Shown here one piece after another: positions 1-8,550 of a stretch of 64,000 nt of DNA (positions within the stretch are counted from its first letter, which is position 1; every line of letters begins with the position of its first letter). The notes below the pieces were generated by a model, which worked only from the letters and a program-made list of their open reading frames with translations, was not told the DNA's origin and searched no databases. Position numbers and translations under genes: made by a program. The stretch is from assembly GCA_002393195.1 (NCBI GenBank), contig DGIK01000073.1, forward strand, positions 1,067 through 65,066, given 5' to 3'. This stretch comes from Bacteroidales bacterium UBA3824 (lineage in GTDB: Bacteria; Bacteroidota; Bacteroidia; Bacteroidales; UBA3824).

Positions 1-31
1 TCGTTGAGAGGCTTGGCGGGTTCTAACGCTG

Positions 32-62
32 CAAATGTAGGAACTTTTTTATTTCCACCAAA
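32..62 (-). promoter_or_regulatory. Promoter reading leftwards out of the window
   Basis: Read on the minus strand, TACATTTG (32-39) lies 19 bases downstream of TTTG (59-62). This is the full Bacteroidota promoter pattern. It would drive a gene whose start lies beyond the left edge. Confidence 0.6.
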
Positions 63-184
63 TCTTTCCACAACTTTTTTTGTAAATATTTTCTAATTAC
101 TTGATACACACTATATCCACAGTGGCTCGTTGTTCCAATCTGCAACTGTTATATTCAGGGATGGCTGTTATCAAAAATATTCTC

Positions 185-231
185 CCATACGTCTCATCGT
201 CAACCGCTTCGAGCCATTAATTGCTGTTGCA
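185..231 (-). pseudogene. Remnant of a cupin C-terminus
   Basis: About 45 bases match the last codons of the CMD-cupin gene ending at 2093 (its NEWLEPVDDETY segment). Here the Glu codon has become TAA, giving N-S-N-stop-W-L-E-A-V-D-D-E-T-Y. It looks like the decayed tail of a former second copy. Nothing more of the gene is recognisable. Confidence 0.45.
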
Positions 232-279
232 AAAATACTCCGCCAAACATGCTATTTTTTGTTGAGTTTGGCGGAGTAT
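230..279 (-). terminator. Terminator after the DXS-like gene
   Basis: A 14-bp perfect inverted repeat (235-248 with 266-279) encloses a 17-base loop. On the minus strand it is followed by a run of T (231-236). It lies about 50 bases past the stop codon at 330. Confidence 0.8.
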
Positions 280-329
280 TCTTCAGTTTTTATGGTTCGC
301 AAAATGCTGTCCGATACGATAATTTGTGT

Positions 330-2084
330 TTAGCAAATTGTCTTCACCCTTTCAACAATCTTTTCTGCCGTTATGCCGAGCGATTCAAGTAGTTGCTGCG
401 GGTTGTAGCGGTCGTAGAATTTTTTTTCGAGTCCGAGGTTGACTACTTTCATATCTGACGAGCCGTAATACGAGGCAATTTTTTGTCCAAAACCGCCGTC
501 CAAAATGCCGTCTTCCAAGGTGATTACAAGGCTGTGGTTGGATTTGAGATTGTCTAAAAGTGCCTTGTCGAGGCCGCTTGCAAACCGTGGATTGATGAGC
601 GTGGGCTTGAATCCGAACTCTTTCTCAATGGCTGTGGCGGCTTGTTCGCCTTTTTGGTAAAAATCGCCAAGGGCAACGATTGCCACTTTTTCGCCCTGTT
701 GCTCCACCTTGTAGGTGTTGAGGTTGGCAAATGACTTGTCGGCATTGCGGTGCGTTACCTCGTTGCCCGGAATCAGAATCAAAACCGGATGTTCCCTTTG
801 GTCGATTGACCAGTCGAGCATGTTGACATACTCTTCGGCACTCGTCGGGCAAAGCACCACAAGATTTGGAATGTTGGAGAACGCCGCCAATCCAAATATT
901 CCAAGGTGTGTAACGTCGGTAAGACCGTCGAAAGCGGTGAAATTCATCAGCATCGTAACGGGAGCGTTGTTGATGCAGACATCCTGTGAGATTTGGTCGT
1001 AGGCGCGGGTCAGGAATGTCATGTTGGTAACAACCAATGGTTTAGCCCCGTTGGTGGCAATTCCCGAAGCAATGGCGACGGCGGCTTCTTCGGCGATTCC
1101 CGTGTCGATGTACTGACTGCCGAGCTGTTTGCGCTCCTCAATGCCAAGACCCACAGCCATGGGCATCGCAGGCGTTACCACAATTACATCCTTGTCTTTT
1201 TTTACCTTGTCCAAGATGTATTTCTGAGTGATTTCCAGATACGATTCGCCGCTGCCAAAATCTATTGTCGGCTTGCCTGTGGCACGGTCGAAAGGCATAG
1301 TCCAATGCCAAGCCTCGCGGTTTTGTTCGGCGAGGGCATATCCTTTGCCTTTTATTGTATGTATGTGAACGACAACGGGTTTGGTCGTGTCCTTTACCTT
1401 TTGGAACGCCTTGATGAGCGCGGCGATGTCGTTGCCGTTTTCTTCGTAAATGTAGTCCAGTCCGAACGCGCGGAACCAGTTGTTTTGCGCCTTGCCGTTG
1501 CTCTCTCGCAATTCTTTGAGATTCTGATAGATGCCGCCGTGGGTTTCGGCAATTGCTTGTTCGTTGTCGTTAACAATAATGATGAAATTGCTGCCAAGTT
1601 CCGAGCCGGCAACGTTGAGGGCTTCCATCGCCTCGCCGCCCGAAAGCGAACCGTCGCCGATGACCGCCACGATGTTTTCTCTGCGGCCGAGAATGTCGCG
1701 CCCTTTGGCAAGTCCGAGCGCAAGTGCGATGGACGTGGAGGTGTGTCCGATGTTAAAAAAGTCGTGTTCGCTTTCCTCTGGATTTGAATATCCCGAATCT
1801 TCGGCAAACCTTGTGTCGTCGATGTATCCCGCCTTGCGACCCGTGAGAATCTTGTGGGGGTAACTCTGGTGCGAAACGTCGAAAACAAACTTGTCTTTGG
1901 GCGAATCGAAAACGTAATGCATTGCTATTGAGGCTTCTACAAAACCAAAGTTGGGTCCAAAGTGTCCACCTACTTTTGTGAGCCTGTTGAACAATGCCTC
2001 GCGAATTTCATCGGCGAGGGTTTCCATTTCGCTTATCGTCAATTTCTTGACATCTGCGGGGGAGTTGATGTTGTCTAATATCAT
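330..2084 (-). CDS. DXS-like thiamine-diphosphate enzyme, divergent active site
   Basis: The 584-residue protein is related over its full length to 1-deoxy-D-xylulose-5-phosphate synthase, the enzyme that joins pyruvate and glyceraldehyde 3-phosphate to start the non-mevalonate isoprenoid pathway. Visible family features are the GGHF histidine (H41), H72 in the SHQSYPHKILTGR stretch, the ThDP motif GDGSLSGG...N (143-157), H260, the catalytic Glu in IAEE (E332) and H393. Against E. coli DXS, the two arginines that hold the substrate phosphate appear to be Phe382 and Leu437, and the His of AEQHAVT is Ala334. It is also shorter than the usual 620-640 residues. It starts 8 bases after the CMD-cupin stop and is probably cotranscribed with it. 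It could be a DXS paralogue with another aldehyde acceptor. Family is secure; substrate is open. Confidence 0.8.
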   Translation of the reverse strand: MILDNINSPADVKKLTISEMETLADEIREALFNRLTKVGGHFGPNFGFVEASIAMHYVFDSPKDKFVFDVSHQSYPHKILTGRKAGYIDDTRFAEDSGYSNPEESEHDFFNIGHTSTSIALALGLAKGRDILGRRENIVAVIGDGSLSGGEAMEALNVAGSELGSNFIIIVNDNEQAIAETHGGIYQNLKELRESNGKAQNNWFRAFGLDYIYEENGNDIAALIKAFQKVKDTTKPVVVHIHTIKGKGYALAEQNREAWHWTMPFDRATGKPTIDFGSGESYLEITQKYILDKVKKDKDVIVVTPAMPMAVGLGIEERKQLGSQYIDTGIAEEAAVAIASGIATNGAKPLVVTNMTFLTRAYDQISQDVCINNAPVTMLMNFTAFDGLTDVTHLGIFGLAAFSNIPNLVVLCPTSAEEYVNMLDWSIDQREHPVLILIPGNEVTHRNADKSFANLNTYKVEQQGEKVAIVALGDFYQKGEQAATAIEKEFGFKPTLINPRFASGLDKALLDNLKSNHSLVITLEDGILDGGFGQKIASYYGSSDMKVVNLGLEKKFYDRYNPQQLLESLGITAEKIVERVKTIC

Positions 2085-2092
2085 GTTTCTTT

Positions 2093-3199
2093 TTATTTCA
2101 ATTTGTTATATGTCTCATCGTCAACGGGTTCGAGCCATTCGTTGCTGTTGCCGGGTTTGAGGTCGGCGTGGTAAGTCAGGTGCTGCATCCAACTATCGGC
2201 GGCGGCTCCGTGCCAATGTTTTACGCCTTCGGGAACGGCTATCGTAACGCCCGGTTTTAGTTCAACGGCTTCTTTGCCCCATTCCTGATACCAGCCGCGT
2301 CCGCTCACGCATATCAACATCTGAACAGCGCCGTGGTGAACGTGCCAATTGTTGCGGCATCCGGGTTCAAAGGTAACGTTGCAAAGTCCGTTGTCCAAGA
2401 CCGCCAAATAACTGTTGCCGATGAAATATTGCGCGTAGGCGGTGTTGGGATTGCCGAGCGGCCATGCAGAGGGCGAAATTACGGGAGTTTGGTCGCCTTT
2501 GACGGTGGCTATTGCCGCCTCGCAGCGTGTGGCTTCGGCTGTGAATCCGTGGCTTTTGAGCGACGACACTATCCACTGCAACTGGCTGTCGGTAACGCCC
2601 ATGTTTTTTGCGCCTTGAACGTGTGCAATCAACTGTGGCATAACGTTTTCCAATCCGCTCAACGCACTCACGGTAACAAGTTCGCGGTCGGCGTGTGTGA
2701 GAACGTCGCGGGCAAAAATGTCGCCAAAAAGATGCGCTTTGAGGTAATAATCCTCGGCGGGGCAGAATGTGTAGTTGAACGGTTTGCCCGACAGTTTGGT
2801 CTGAACCTCAGAGCCTTGTTTCAGAGCGTCGTAATCAGACGGCATCGGCGACGATTCTGCGCCTGTGGCAACGTCTTGGCGTTGCTCCATTACCTTCTGC
2901 AATGTGCCTAACGCATTTAGCGAGCGCGGAAAACCCGTGTAGGCGTAGAGTTGCGAAAGTGCCTCTTTGATTTGATTTGCAGAGAGTTTGGCGTCGAAAC
3001 CCTCGTTGATGGCGTTCATGAGCGATGATTGGTCGCCACGAGCCTCATTGCAAGCGATTGCCGTAATGGCAGAGGCTTGTTGTTCGGTAAAAGTCAATTT
3101 GGACATATCTTTCATATTGTCAGTGCTTTTAGAATTGTTGTTGCAGCCCGACACTATTAACAATGCCGTAAGTGCTGCGATGATTGTCTTTAATTTCAT
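2093..3199 (-). CDS. Secreted carboxymuconolactone decarboxylase-like/cupin fusion lipoprotein
   Basis: The 368-residue protein begins with a lipoprotein signal (LLIVSGC lipobox). An N-terminal half resembles the carboxymuconolactone decarboxylase/AhpD fold (LTHADRELVTVSALSGL region), and a C-terminal cupin carries the metal-binding histidines in WHVHHG and HWHG. Such CMD-cupin fusions are common in Bacteroidota, but their reaction is not settled. The gene is divergent from an AraC regulator at 3309 and lies directly upstream of the DXS-like gene. This suggests a small regulated operon, possibly for detoxification or carbonyl chemistry (inference). Confidence 0.85.
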   Translation of the reverse strand: MKLKTIIAALTALLIVSGCNNNSKSTDNMKDMSKLTFTEQQASAITAIACNEARGDQSSLMNAINEGFDAKLSANQIKEALSQLYAYTGFPRSLNALGTLQKVMEQRQDVATGAESSPMPSDYDALKQGSEVQTKLSGKPFNYTFCPAEDYYLKAHLFGDIFARDVLTHADRELVTVSALSGLENVMPQLIAHVQGAKNMGVTDSQLQWIVSSLKSHGFTAEATRCEAAIATVKGDQTPVISPSAWPLGNPNTAYAQYFIGNSYLAVLDNGLCNVTFEPGCRNNWHVHHGAVQMLICVSGRGWYQEWGKEAVELKPGVTIAVPEGVKHWHGAAADSWMQHLTYHADLKPGNSNEWLEPVDDETYNKLK

Positions 3200-3221
3200 A
3201 ATGTTTTGTTTTATTATGATG

Positions 3222-3229
3222 CAAAGTTA
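3222..3229 (-). promoter_or_regulatory. -7 box of the CMD-cupin/DXS-like operon
   Basis: TAACTTTG on the minus strand lies 22 bases upstream of the start codon at 3199. A clear -33 TTTG at the usual spacing is not seen. Confidence 0.55.
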
Positions 3230-3272
3230 GCCGAATTTTTACAAAAAATAGTTTCACATTTGGAGCGAAAAG

Positions 3273-3304
3273 TTTCACAGAATGAAGAAAAGTTTTTATC
3301 TTTG
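3273..3304 (+). promoter_or_regulatory. Promoter overlapping the start of the AraC gene
   Basis: TATCTTTG (3297-3304) is a perfect -7 box, with TTTC (3273-3276, one mismatch) 20 bases upstream. The box ends four bases before the ATG at 3309, so the transcript should be leaderless or nearly so. Confidence 0.6.
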
Positions 3305-3308
3305 CCCT

Positions 3309-4124
3309 ATGAAACCACATTTCTATTATTCATCAGATATTAACGGCATCAACGCCGAGAGCCTTGCCGATTGTTGCTTGCATTTGATATGCTTGGAGGG
3401 CGAGGGCAGTTTTGTGTATAATGAACGGTGCTTCCACTTTGTAAAAAACAGCCTTGTGGTTGTGCCATCGCCTTGCAAAATCAAGAATATTGCAGTGGTG
3501 GAAGGCTCTGTGTTTGAATGGTTTGCAGCACCGAATAGTTTTCTTGGCGGACTGTTGCCGTCTAATAATTACAGCATCGGCGGCTCTATCAGCCTTAATG
3601 CCAACCCCGTGATTCCGCTCTCCGAAAGCGACGCTCAACGTTTCATCGACGACATCCGCCGAATCCGCCACCGTTTAGACGACAGCGATTTCCTTTTTTA
3701 TATCGAAATTATTGGAAGTCTTTGTCTTACAATGATTTACGATATTTTTGAATTTCACGCCAAATATTACGGCACCACGCAGCACACCGACCGTGCGGGT
3801 TATATCGTCAGCCAACTTATGGACTTGCTGTCAACGGGAATTTGCCGCACCGAGCGCGAAATGCGTTATTATGCCGAGCGTCTCAATGTGTCGCCAAAAT
3901 ACCTCTCAGCCACCGTCCGCCGAATGACGGGCAACAGCGTAACATCGTTTATCGACCGCCACGCCGTGCCCATCCTCAAAAAATATCTCAACGATCGCCG
4001 CCTTTCGATAACGCAGATTTGCGAAAAAATGAATTTCACAACCCTCTCATATTTCAGCCGTTACTGCAAAAAACACTTGGGAATGTCGCCACAAGAATAT
4101 CGGAAAAGTTTGCAGCCGAGGTAA
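3309..4124 (+). CDS. AraC-family transcriptional regulator
   Basis: The 271-residue protein has an N-terminal cupin-like sensing region (residues about 1-150) and a C-terminal pair of helix-turn-helix motifs. The typical AraC ends are visible (LNVSPKYLSATVRRMTG, then CEKMNFTTLSYFSRYCKKHLGMSPQEYR). I start it at 3309 rather than the in-frame ATG at 3282, because the promoter -7 box lies at 3297-3304 and would exclude the earlier codon. It is divergent from the CMD-cupin/DXS-like operon, its most likely target, and convergent with the efflux operon, whose stop lies 3 bases away. Confidence 0.9.
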   Translation: MKPHFYYSSDINGINAESLADCCLHLICLEGEGSFVYNERCFHFVKNSLVVVPSPCKIKNIAVVEGSVFEWFAAPNSFLGGLLPSNNYSIGGSISLNANPVIPLSESDAQRFIDDIRRIRHRLDDSDFLFYIEIIGSLCLTMIYDIFEFHAKYYGTTQHTDRAGYIVSQLMDLLSTGICRTEREMRYYAERLNVSPKYLSATVRRMTGNSVTSFIDRHAVPILKKYLNDRRLSITQICEKMNFTTLSYFSRYCKKHLGMSPQEYRKSLQPR

Positions 4125-4127
4125 TGA

Positions 4128-5471
4128 CTATTCGCCTCCTGCCAACTTCCATTCTGCCTCGCTGATTTTGAGTTGAGAATAGGATTCGGTGTATTTGTCG
4201 CGGGATTGTTGGTAGAGGAGTTGGGCTTGGAGAAGGTCTGACATTGAGAGAGTTCCGGCGTCGTAGCCGTCGCGGACAATGCGGAGGTTTTCTTCGGATT
4301 GCGAAATGCTCAGACGTGCAATTTCAAGTTGTTGACGCGATTCCACAACGCCGTACCACGCCTTTTGAATGTTGATTTTCAGGAGTTCGGCATTTTCGGT
4401 GAGTTGGTCTGCCGCCTTCTGACGGTTGATTTCGGCGCGTTTGATGGCGTGGGAGCCGCCCCACCAATCCGAAATCGGGACATTGACCGTTGCAAACACC
4501 ATCCCAAAAGTGCGGTCGTTTTCCATAAGATTGTGATACATATAACCCGCTCCAACTGCCACAGAAGGCAGATTTTTGCCGGTTTCAGTCTTCTTTTGGA
4601 GTTCGGCAATTTTTACTTGCTTTTCCAACAACTGATATTCAGTCGTACCTGTTACCGCTTGGCTCAGGTCGGCGGTGGGTTGATTGTCGGCGTAATCTTC
4701 TGTGTATGAGATTGTAAATGTTGAATCTTCAAGTCCGCAATGTTGCACCAAAAGCATTTTGAGGAGCGAAATTCCGTTTTCAAGTTTCACGCGCTGCGAT
4801 GCAATTTCGTTTTTTCGGAGTTGAACTTGCAAAAGGTCGTTTCTCACTGCAACTCCCGCATTTACAGCCGCTTCCACGTCATTGAGGGTTTTGGTCAACA
4901 ATGAATCCACGGCGTCCAAAGTACGTGTTTTTTCTTCGAGTGAAACTAATTGCCAAAAATATTCGTCTGTGGCTTTAATAACTTGTTTTTCTGAAAGTTG
5001 CGTTTGTAAATCCACACACTCTTCGCCCTCCTTTGCAAGACGGTAGCCGTTGATGATTTGTCCGCCTGCATACACTGGCTGAACCGCTGTTACAGAGCCA
5101 ATTATGCCGTCTTTCATCATTGCGATTGAGATTGGATTTCCAAGTGCCGACAACGCTTCGGGCGGGAGGCTCTGCGACAATGATGCGCCCAATTCTTGCG
5201 GAATCATTTCCGACGGATTGATGTCGGTTTTTGCCATTTCGCGGCTTGCATTGAACCACAATCCCGTCGCGCTCACCTGTGGGAAAAACTTTGTGAAAAC
5301 TTCCTTACGTTGTTCGCGTGCGGCGTCGGCACTGTAACGCGCCGATTTTATCGAATAATTGCCCGCCAACGCCGAATCCCTCAGTTGCTGCAACGTGTAA
5401 GCATTTTGCCCACCGGCATTGAGCGACGCCAACACTGCCGAAAATATGATTGCTAATATCTTTTTGTTCAT
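4128..5471 (-). CDS. TolC-family outer-membrane efflux protein
   Basis: The 447-residue protein has a signal peptide ending near SLNAGGQ and two OEP-type halves rich in long amphipathic helices. It would form the outer-membrane channel of the tripartite pump encoded just upstream. The ATG overlaps the stop of the RND gene by four bases (ATGA), so translation is probably coupled. The C-terminus (ISEAEWKLAGGE) is typical of the family. Confidence 0.9.
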   Translation of the reverse strand: MNKKILAIIFSAVLASLNAGGQNAYTLQQLRDSALAGNYSIKSARYSADAAREQRKEVFTKFFPQVSATGLWFNASREMAKTDINPSEMIPQELGASLSQSLPPEALSALGNPISIAMMKDGIIGSVTAVQPVYAGGQIINGYRLAKEGEECVDLQTQLSEKQVIKATDEYFWQLVSLEEKTRTLDAVDSLLTKTLNDVEAAVNAGVAVRNDLLQVQLRKNEIASQRVKLENGISLLKMLLVQHCGLEDSTFTISYTEDYADNQPTADLSQAVTGTTEYQLLEKQVKIAELQKKTETGKNLPSVAVGAGYMYHNLMENDRTFGMVFATVNVPISDWWGGSHAIKRAEINRQKAADQLTENAELLKINIQKAWYGVVESRQQLEIARLSISQSEENLRIVRDGYDAGTLSMSDLLQAQLLYQQSRDKYTESYSQLKISEAEWKLAGGE

Positions 5472-8400
5472 TGATTTTGATTTTTATTTTCATTATTCAC
5501 CTTCCAATACACCACTGGCAACATCGTAACTGCCATAATCAGTGCGCCGATGCCGCCGGCGAAGATTGTAACGCCTACGGGCATCCAAAACGACGATTGC
5601 GCAATTATCATCGGCACTACGCCTACCGCTGTTGTGGCTGTCGTGAGGAAAATCGGCACCATACGCCTTTTGCCCGCGTCAAATGCCGCGCTGCGTATGC
5701 TTGCACCCGTGGCGGCGATGTTGTCCGCGTGTTCAAAAATGAGGATTTCATTGCGCATTATCATTCCCATCAGGGTTATGAGTCCAAAGATTGATGTCAA
5801 GCCTAACGCCCTGTCCATCAGTCCCAAACCTATCAATGCACCCGGTGTCATCAGCGATAAGGCTGCCATACAAATTGTCGTGATTCCATAACGTTTGAAA
5901 TTGAACAAGAGGAAGAAAAACACCATTACCATTGCAAGCACAATGCCCCAAAATATCTGTGGCAGAGCCTCGTCGCCGTATTCAAGTTCGCCGCCGAGTT
6001 CGTATCTAACGCCTTGGGGCAGAGTGAGTTCTGATTTTGAAATTTCATCAATGCGCTTTTCGACCGGCGCGGTGAACACCCTCGGTGCAAACTGCGCCTT
6101 TACCGTGATGCAACGCTCGCCGCAGCGGTGGTTGATTCGGCTCTGGCTCCACAATGGCTCCACGTCGGCTATCTGCCTGATTGCCACGGTGTAATTGTCG
6201 GCGGGCGAGGGCATTAGAGTTTGAGGCGACGCGATGCCGATGTTGTTGATGTCAGAAAACTTCAAACCCGCTTTGTCACAGATTGTTATGCCGAGTTCGT
6301 AACCATTTTCCCAAATGCTGCCCGCCTGAATTTCGCCGGTATAAGCCGCCAATGCAAGCGCAATCGAGGAGCGTGAAAATCCCGTCTGAGATGCCGCCAC
6401 AGCGTCGGGACGGATATCAACCAATGGATAAGAGCCATTAAAATCGTTATGAACCCATTCAATTTCAGGCATTAAGCGCATACGGTCTTCGAGCATTTCG
6501 GCGGCGGCGAGTAGCGAGTCGATGTTGTCGCCATAAAACCTGTATTCCAACTCGTCAACCTCCAAATAATCCAACCTTTTGAACTTGACGTATGCCTCAG
6601 GGAAACTCTCCGAAAGCATTGATTGATACTGATATAGCATTTCGAGAGCGTCGTCCTGCGACGTAGTGTTTACAATCATTTGAGCAAAATTTTTGCCCGC
6701 CATCTGCGGCGCGTAGGCATCCATAAAACGCGGCGACGAACAGCCGATAAATGATGTTATGGACGTTGCACGTGGGTCGGCAGCGATGATTTTGCGCACG
6801 GAATCCGCAACCGTGCGAGCCTGCGCAATGCCCTTTCCCTCAGGCAGAAAGATTTCCACGGCAAATTGGTCGCGGTCGGCGTATGGAAACAGTCGGATTT
6901 TTAATGTTGGCATTATCAACGACGAAAGCATTATTACGACAATGCCGCAAATGATTGTAAACCAAGGCTTTTTGAATGTGAAAGCCAACGTCCTGTCATA
7001 AATCCGCTGCACGGTTTTGGTGATGATGTTGCCGTCCGTGGAAACTTTTCCGGGTTTGATAATCTTCACTTCGAGAAACGGAATCACCGTCACGGCAAGC
7101 AAAAGCGACACAAGAAGGTTGATGGTGATTGTGAGCGGAAAATCTTTGAGCGCGTCGTGGAATGTGCCTTTCATCGTCAACAAAAACGGATAGAAAATCG
7201 CACATATACAGATAGTTGCAAGCATCATCGGCATAAAATATTGTTCAGCCGACTTTAACGCCGCCACCTTTGGCATAAAACCTTTGTTGAGGTACTCTAA
7301 GTAGCCGTCAATCACCACTATAGAATTGTCAACAATCATTCCCAAAACCACAATCAGCGCGGCGAGGGTTACGATATTGAGTTCGATGCCCGCCATATAC
7401 ATCACAGCCACCGACACAAACGTGCTCAATGGGATTGTTGCCGCCGCCACCACTGCCGAGCGCAATGGAAACAGCACCATCATCACCAAAATTATCACCG
7501 CCATCGACAGCAACAAGTCGCGCAAAAACGAACTTACGCTCATCGCCACAACTTTGGGCTTATCGGCTATGCGAGTGATAGTTACGTCGTCGGGCAGCGA
7601 GTTGAGGCGGAAGTCGTCGAGCACCTTGTCAACGTCCTCGCCGTATTGCACAACATTGTTGCCGGGGGTCATTTCCATCGAAAGCAATACGCAGGGATGC
7701 CCGTCCTGTTCGATGCAGGGGCTGTCGGGCGGATATTCGCGCACAACGTCCGCAATGTCGCCCACGCGGACGGTTTTGCCAGATGCTGGGTCGCTGTAAA
7801 TTATTTGATTTTCAATCTCTTGCACGCTGTTGTTGACCGTGGAGACGTGTATCGGCACTTGATTGTCGGCGGTGTTGATGGAGCCGCCTGTGGTGCTGAA
7901 ACCTTGCGCCGATAATTGCGACATCAAAAACTGTTGCCCTATGCCGTAAGCCTCTAAACGCTTGCGGTCGAGGTAGATAGAGATTCTTTCGCGCTGTTCT
8001 CCATAGAGATTCACATTGGCGACCGACGGAATACGGCGCAGACGGTCGGAGAGATTGTCTGCGTAAGTCTTTAATTCTCTGTAACTTCGCTGTGCGCTTT
8101 CGATGGCAACCAGCAATGCCGACGTGTTGCCAAAATCGTCGTTGACCACCACTGCAAGCACTCCAGAGGGCAGCTGAGCCTTGTAGCCATTGACGCCGTG
8201 CTTGATTTTGCTCCATACCTCGTCTTTGTTGTCAACATCGTCGTTGAGCCTCACCATAATTATCGCCATTCCGTTTTGGGAAGTCGAGGTGGTTTTTGTG
8301 CGGTTGACCTCCGAAAACGTAAACAGATAGCGTTCCAAGGGTTTTGTAACCTGTTCTTCAATCTCTTCGGAAGTTGCGCCCGGATACACCGCCACCACAA

Positions 8401-8548
8401 CTCCCTGACGGATTACAACGTGCGGAAATTCGTCTTTGGGCATCACATACATACCGTAAATGCCTGCCACAAAGAGGATTGCAACAATCAGGAGCGAAAT
8501 CGAATAATGTTCCAACGGCCATTTGAGCCATTTCATCTTGCTTTCCAT
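5468..8548 (-). CDS. RND efflux transporter, inner-membrane pump
   Basis: The 1026-residue protein is a full-length AcrB/HAE-type proton-driven exporter. It shows the usual N-terminal membrane helix after a short cytoplasmic end, two large periplasmic loops and two blocks of membrane helices, including the helix with GMIVDNSIVVIDGYLEY that follows the TM4 region. I use the ATG at 8548; an in-frame TTG at 8554 would overlap the preceding stop. It is the middle gene of the adaptor-pump-channel operon. The substrate cannot be read from the sequence, although the divergent series (about 1030 residues, MKWLKWPLEHYSIS start) is widespread in Bacteroidota. Confidence 0.93.
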   Translation of the reverse strand: MESKMKWLKWPLEHYSISLLIVAILFVAGIYGMYVMPKDEFPHVVIRQGVVVAVYPGATSEEIEEQVTKPLERYLFTFSEVNRTKTTSTSQNGMAIIMVRLNDDVDNKDEVWSKIKHGVNGYKAQLPSGVLAVVVNDDFGNTSALLVAIESAQRSYRELKTYADNLSDRLRRIPSVANVNLYGEQRERISIYLDRKRLEAYGIGQQFLMSQLSAQGFSTTGGSINTADNQVPIHVSTVNNSVQEIENQIIYSDPASGKTVRVGDIADVVREYPPDSPCIEQDGHPCVLLSMEMTPGNNVVQYGEDVDKVLDDFRLNSLPDDVTITRIADKPKVVAMSVSSFLRDLLLSMAVIILVMMVLFPLRSAVVAAATIPLSTFVSVAVMYMAGIELNIVTLAALIVVLGMIVDNSIVVIDGYLEYLNKGFMPKVAALKSAEQYFMPMMLATICICAIFYPFLLTMKGTFHDALKDFPLTITINLLVSLLLAVTVIPFLEVKIIKPGKVSTDGNIITKTVQRIYDRTLAFTFKKPWFTIICGIVVIMLSSLIMPTLKIRLFPYADRDQFAVEIFLPEGKGIAQARTVADSVRKIIAADPRATSITSFIGCSSPRFMDAYAPQMAGKNFAQMIVNTTSQDDALEMLYQYQSMLSESFPEAYVKFKRLDYLEVDELEYRFYGDNIDSLLAAAEMLEDRMRLMPEIEWVHNDFNGSYPLVDIRPDAVAASQTGFSRSSIALALAAYTGEIQAGSIWENGYELGITICDKAGLKFSDINNIGIASPQTLMPSPADNYTVAIRQIADVEPLWSQSRINHRCGERCITVKAQFAPRVFTAPVEKRIDEISKSELTLPQGVRYELGGELEYGDEALPQIFWGIVLAMVMVFFFLLFNFKRYGITTICMAALSLMTPGALIGLGLMDRALGLTSIFGLITLMGMIMRNEILIFEHADNIAATGASIRSAAFDAGKRRMVPIFLTTATTAVGVVPMIIAQSSFWMPVGVTIFAGGIGALIMAVTMLPVVYWKVNNENKNQNQ

Positions 8549-8550
8549 AA

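Larger units (their letters stand above)
1..329. other. Left-edge intergenic region
   Basis: No intact gene is visible here. The region holds a leftward promoter (32-62), a short remnant matching the 3' end of the CMD-cupin gene at 2.1 kb (about 185-231), and the terminator of the DXS-like gene (230-279). The 67-codon reading frame on the plus strand has no recognisable content. Confidence 0.6.

Noticed and set aside
130..333. 67-codon open frame at the left edge
   Set aside because: It overlaps a terminator and a decayed cupin tail on the other strand and has no protein-like features.
993..1787. 264-codon open frame on the plus strand, antisense to the DXS-like gene
   Set aside because: It lies wholly within a well-supported gene, has no family content and reflects codon bias of the real gene.
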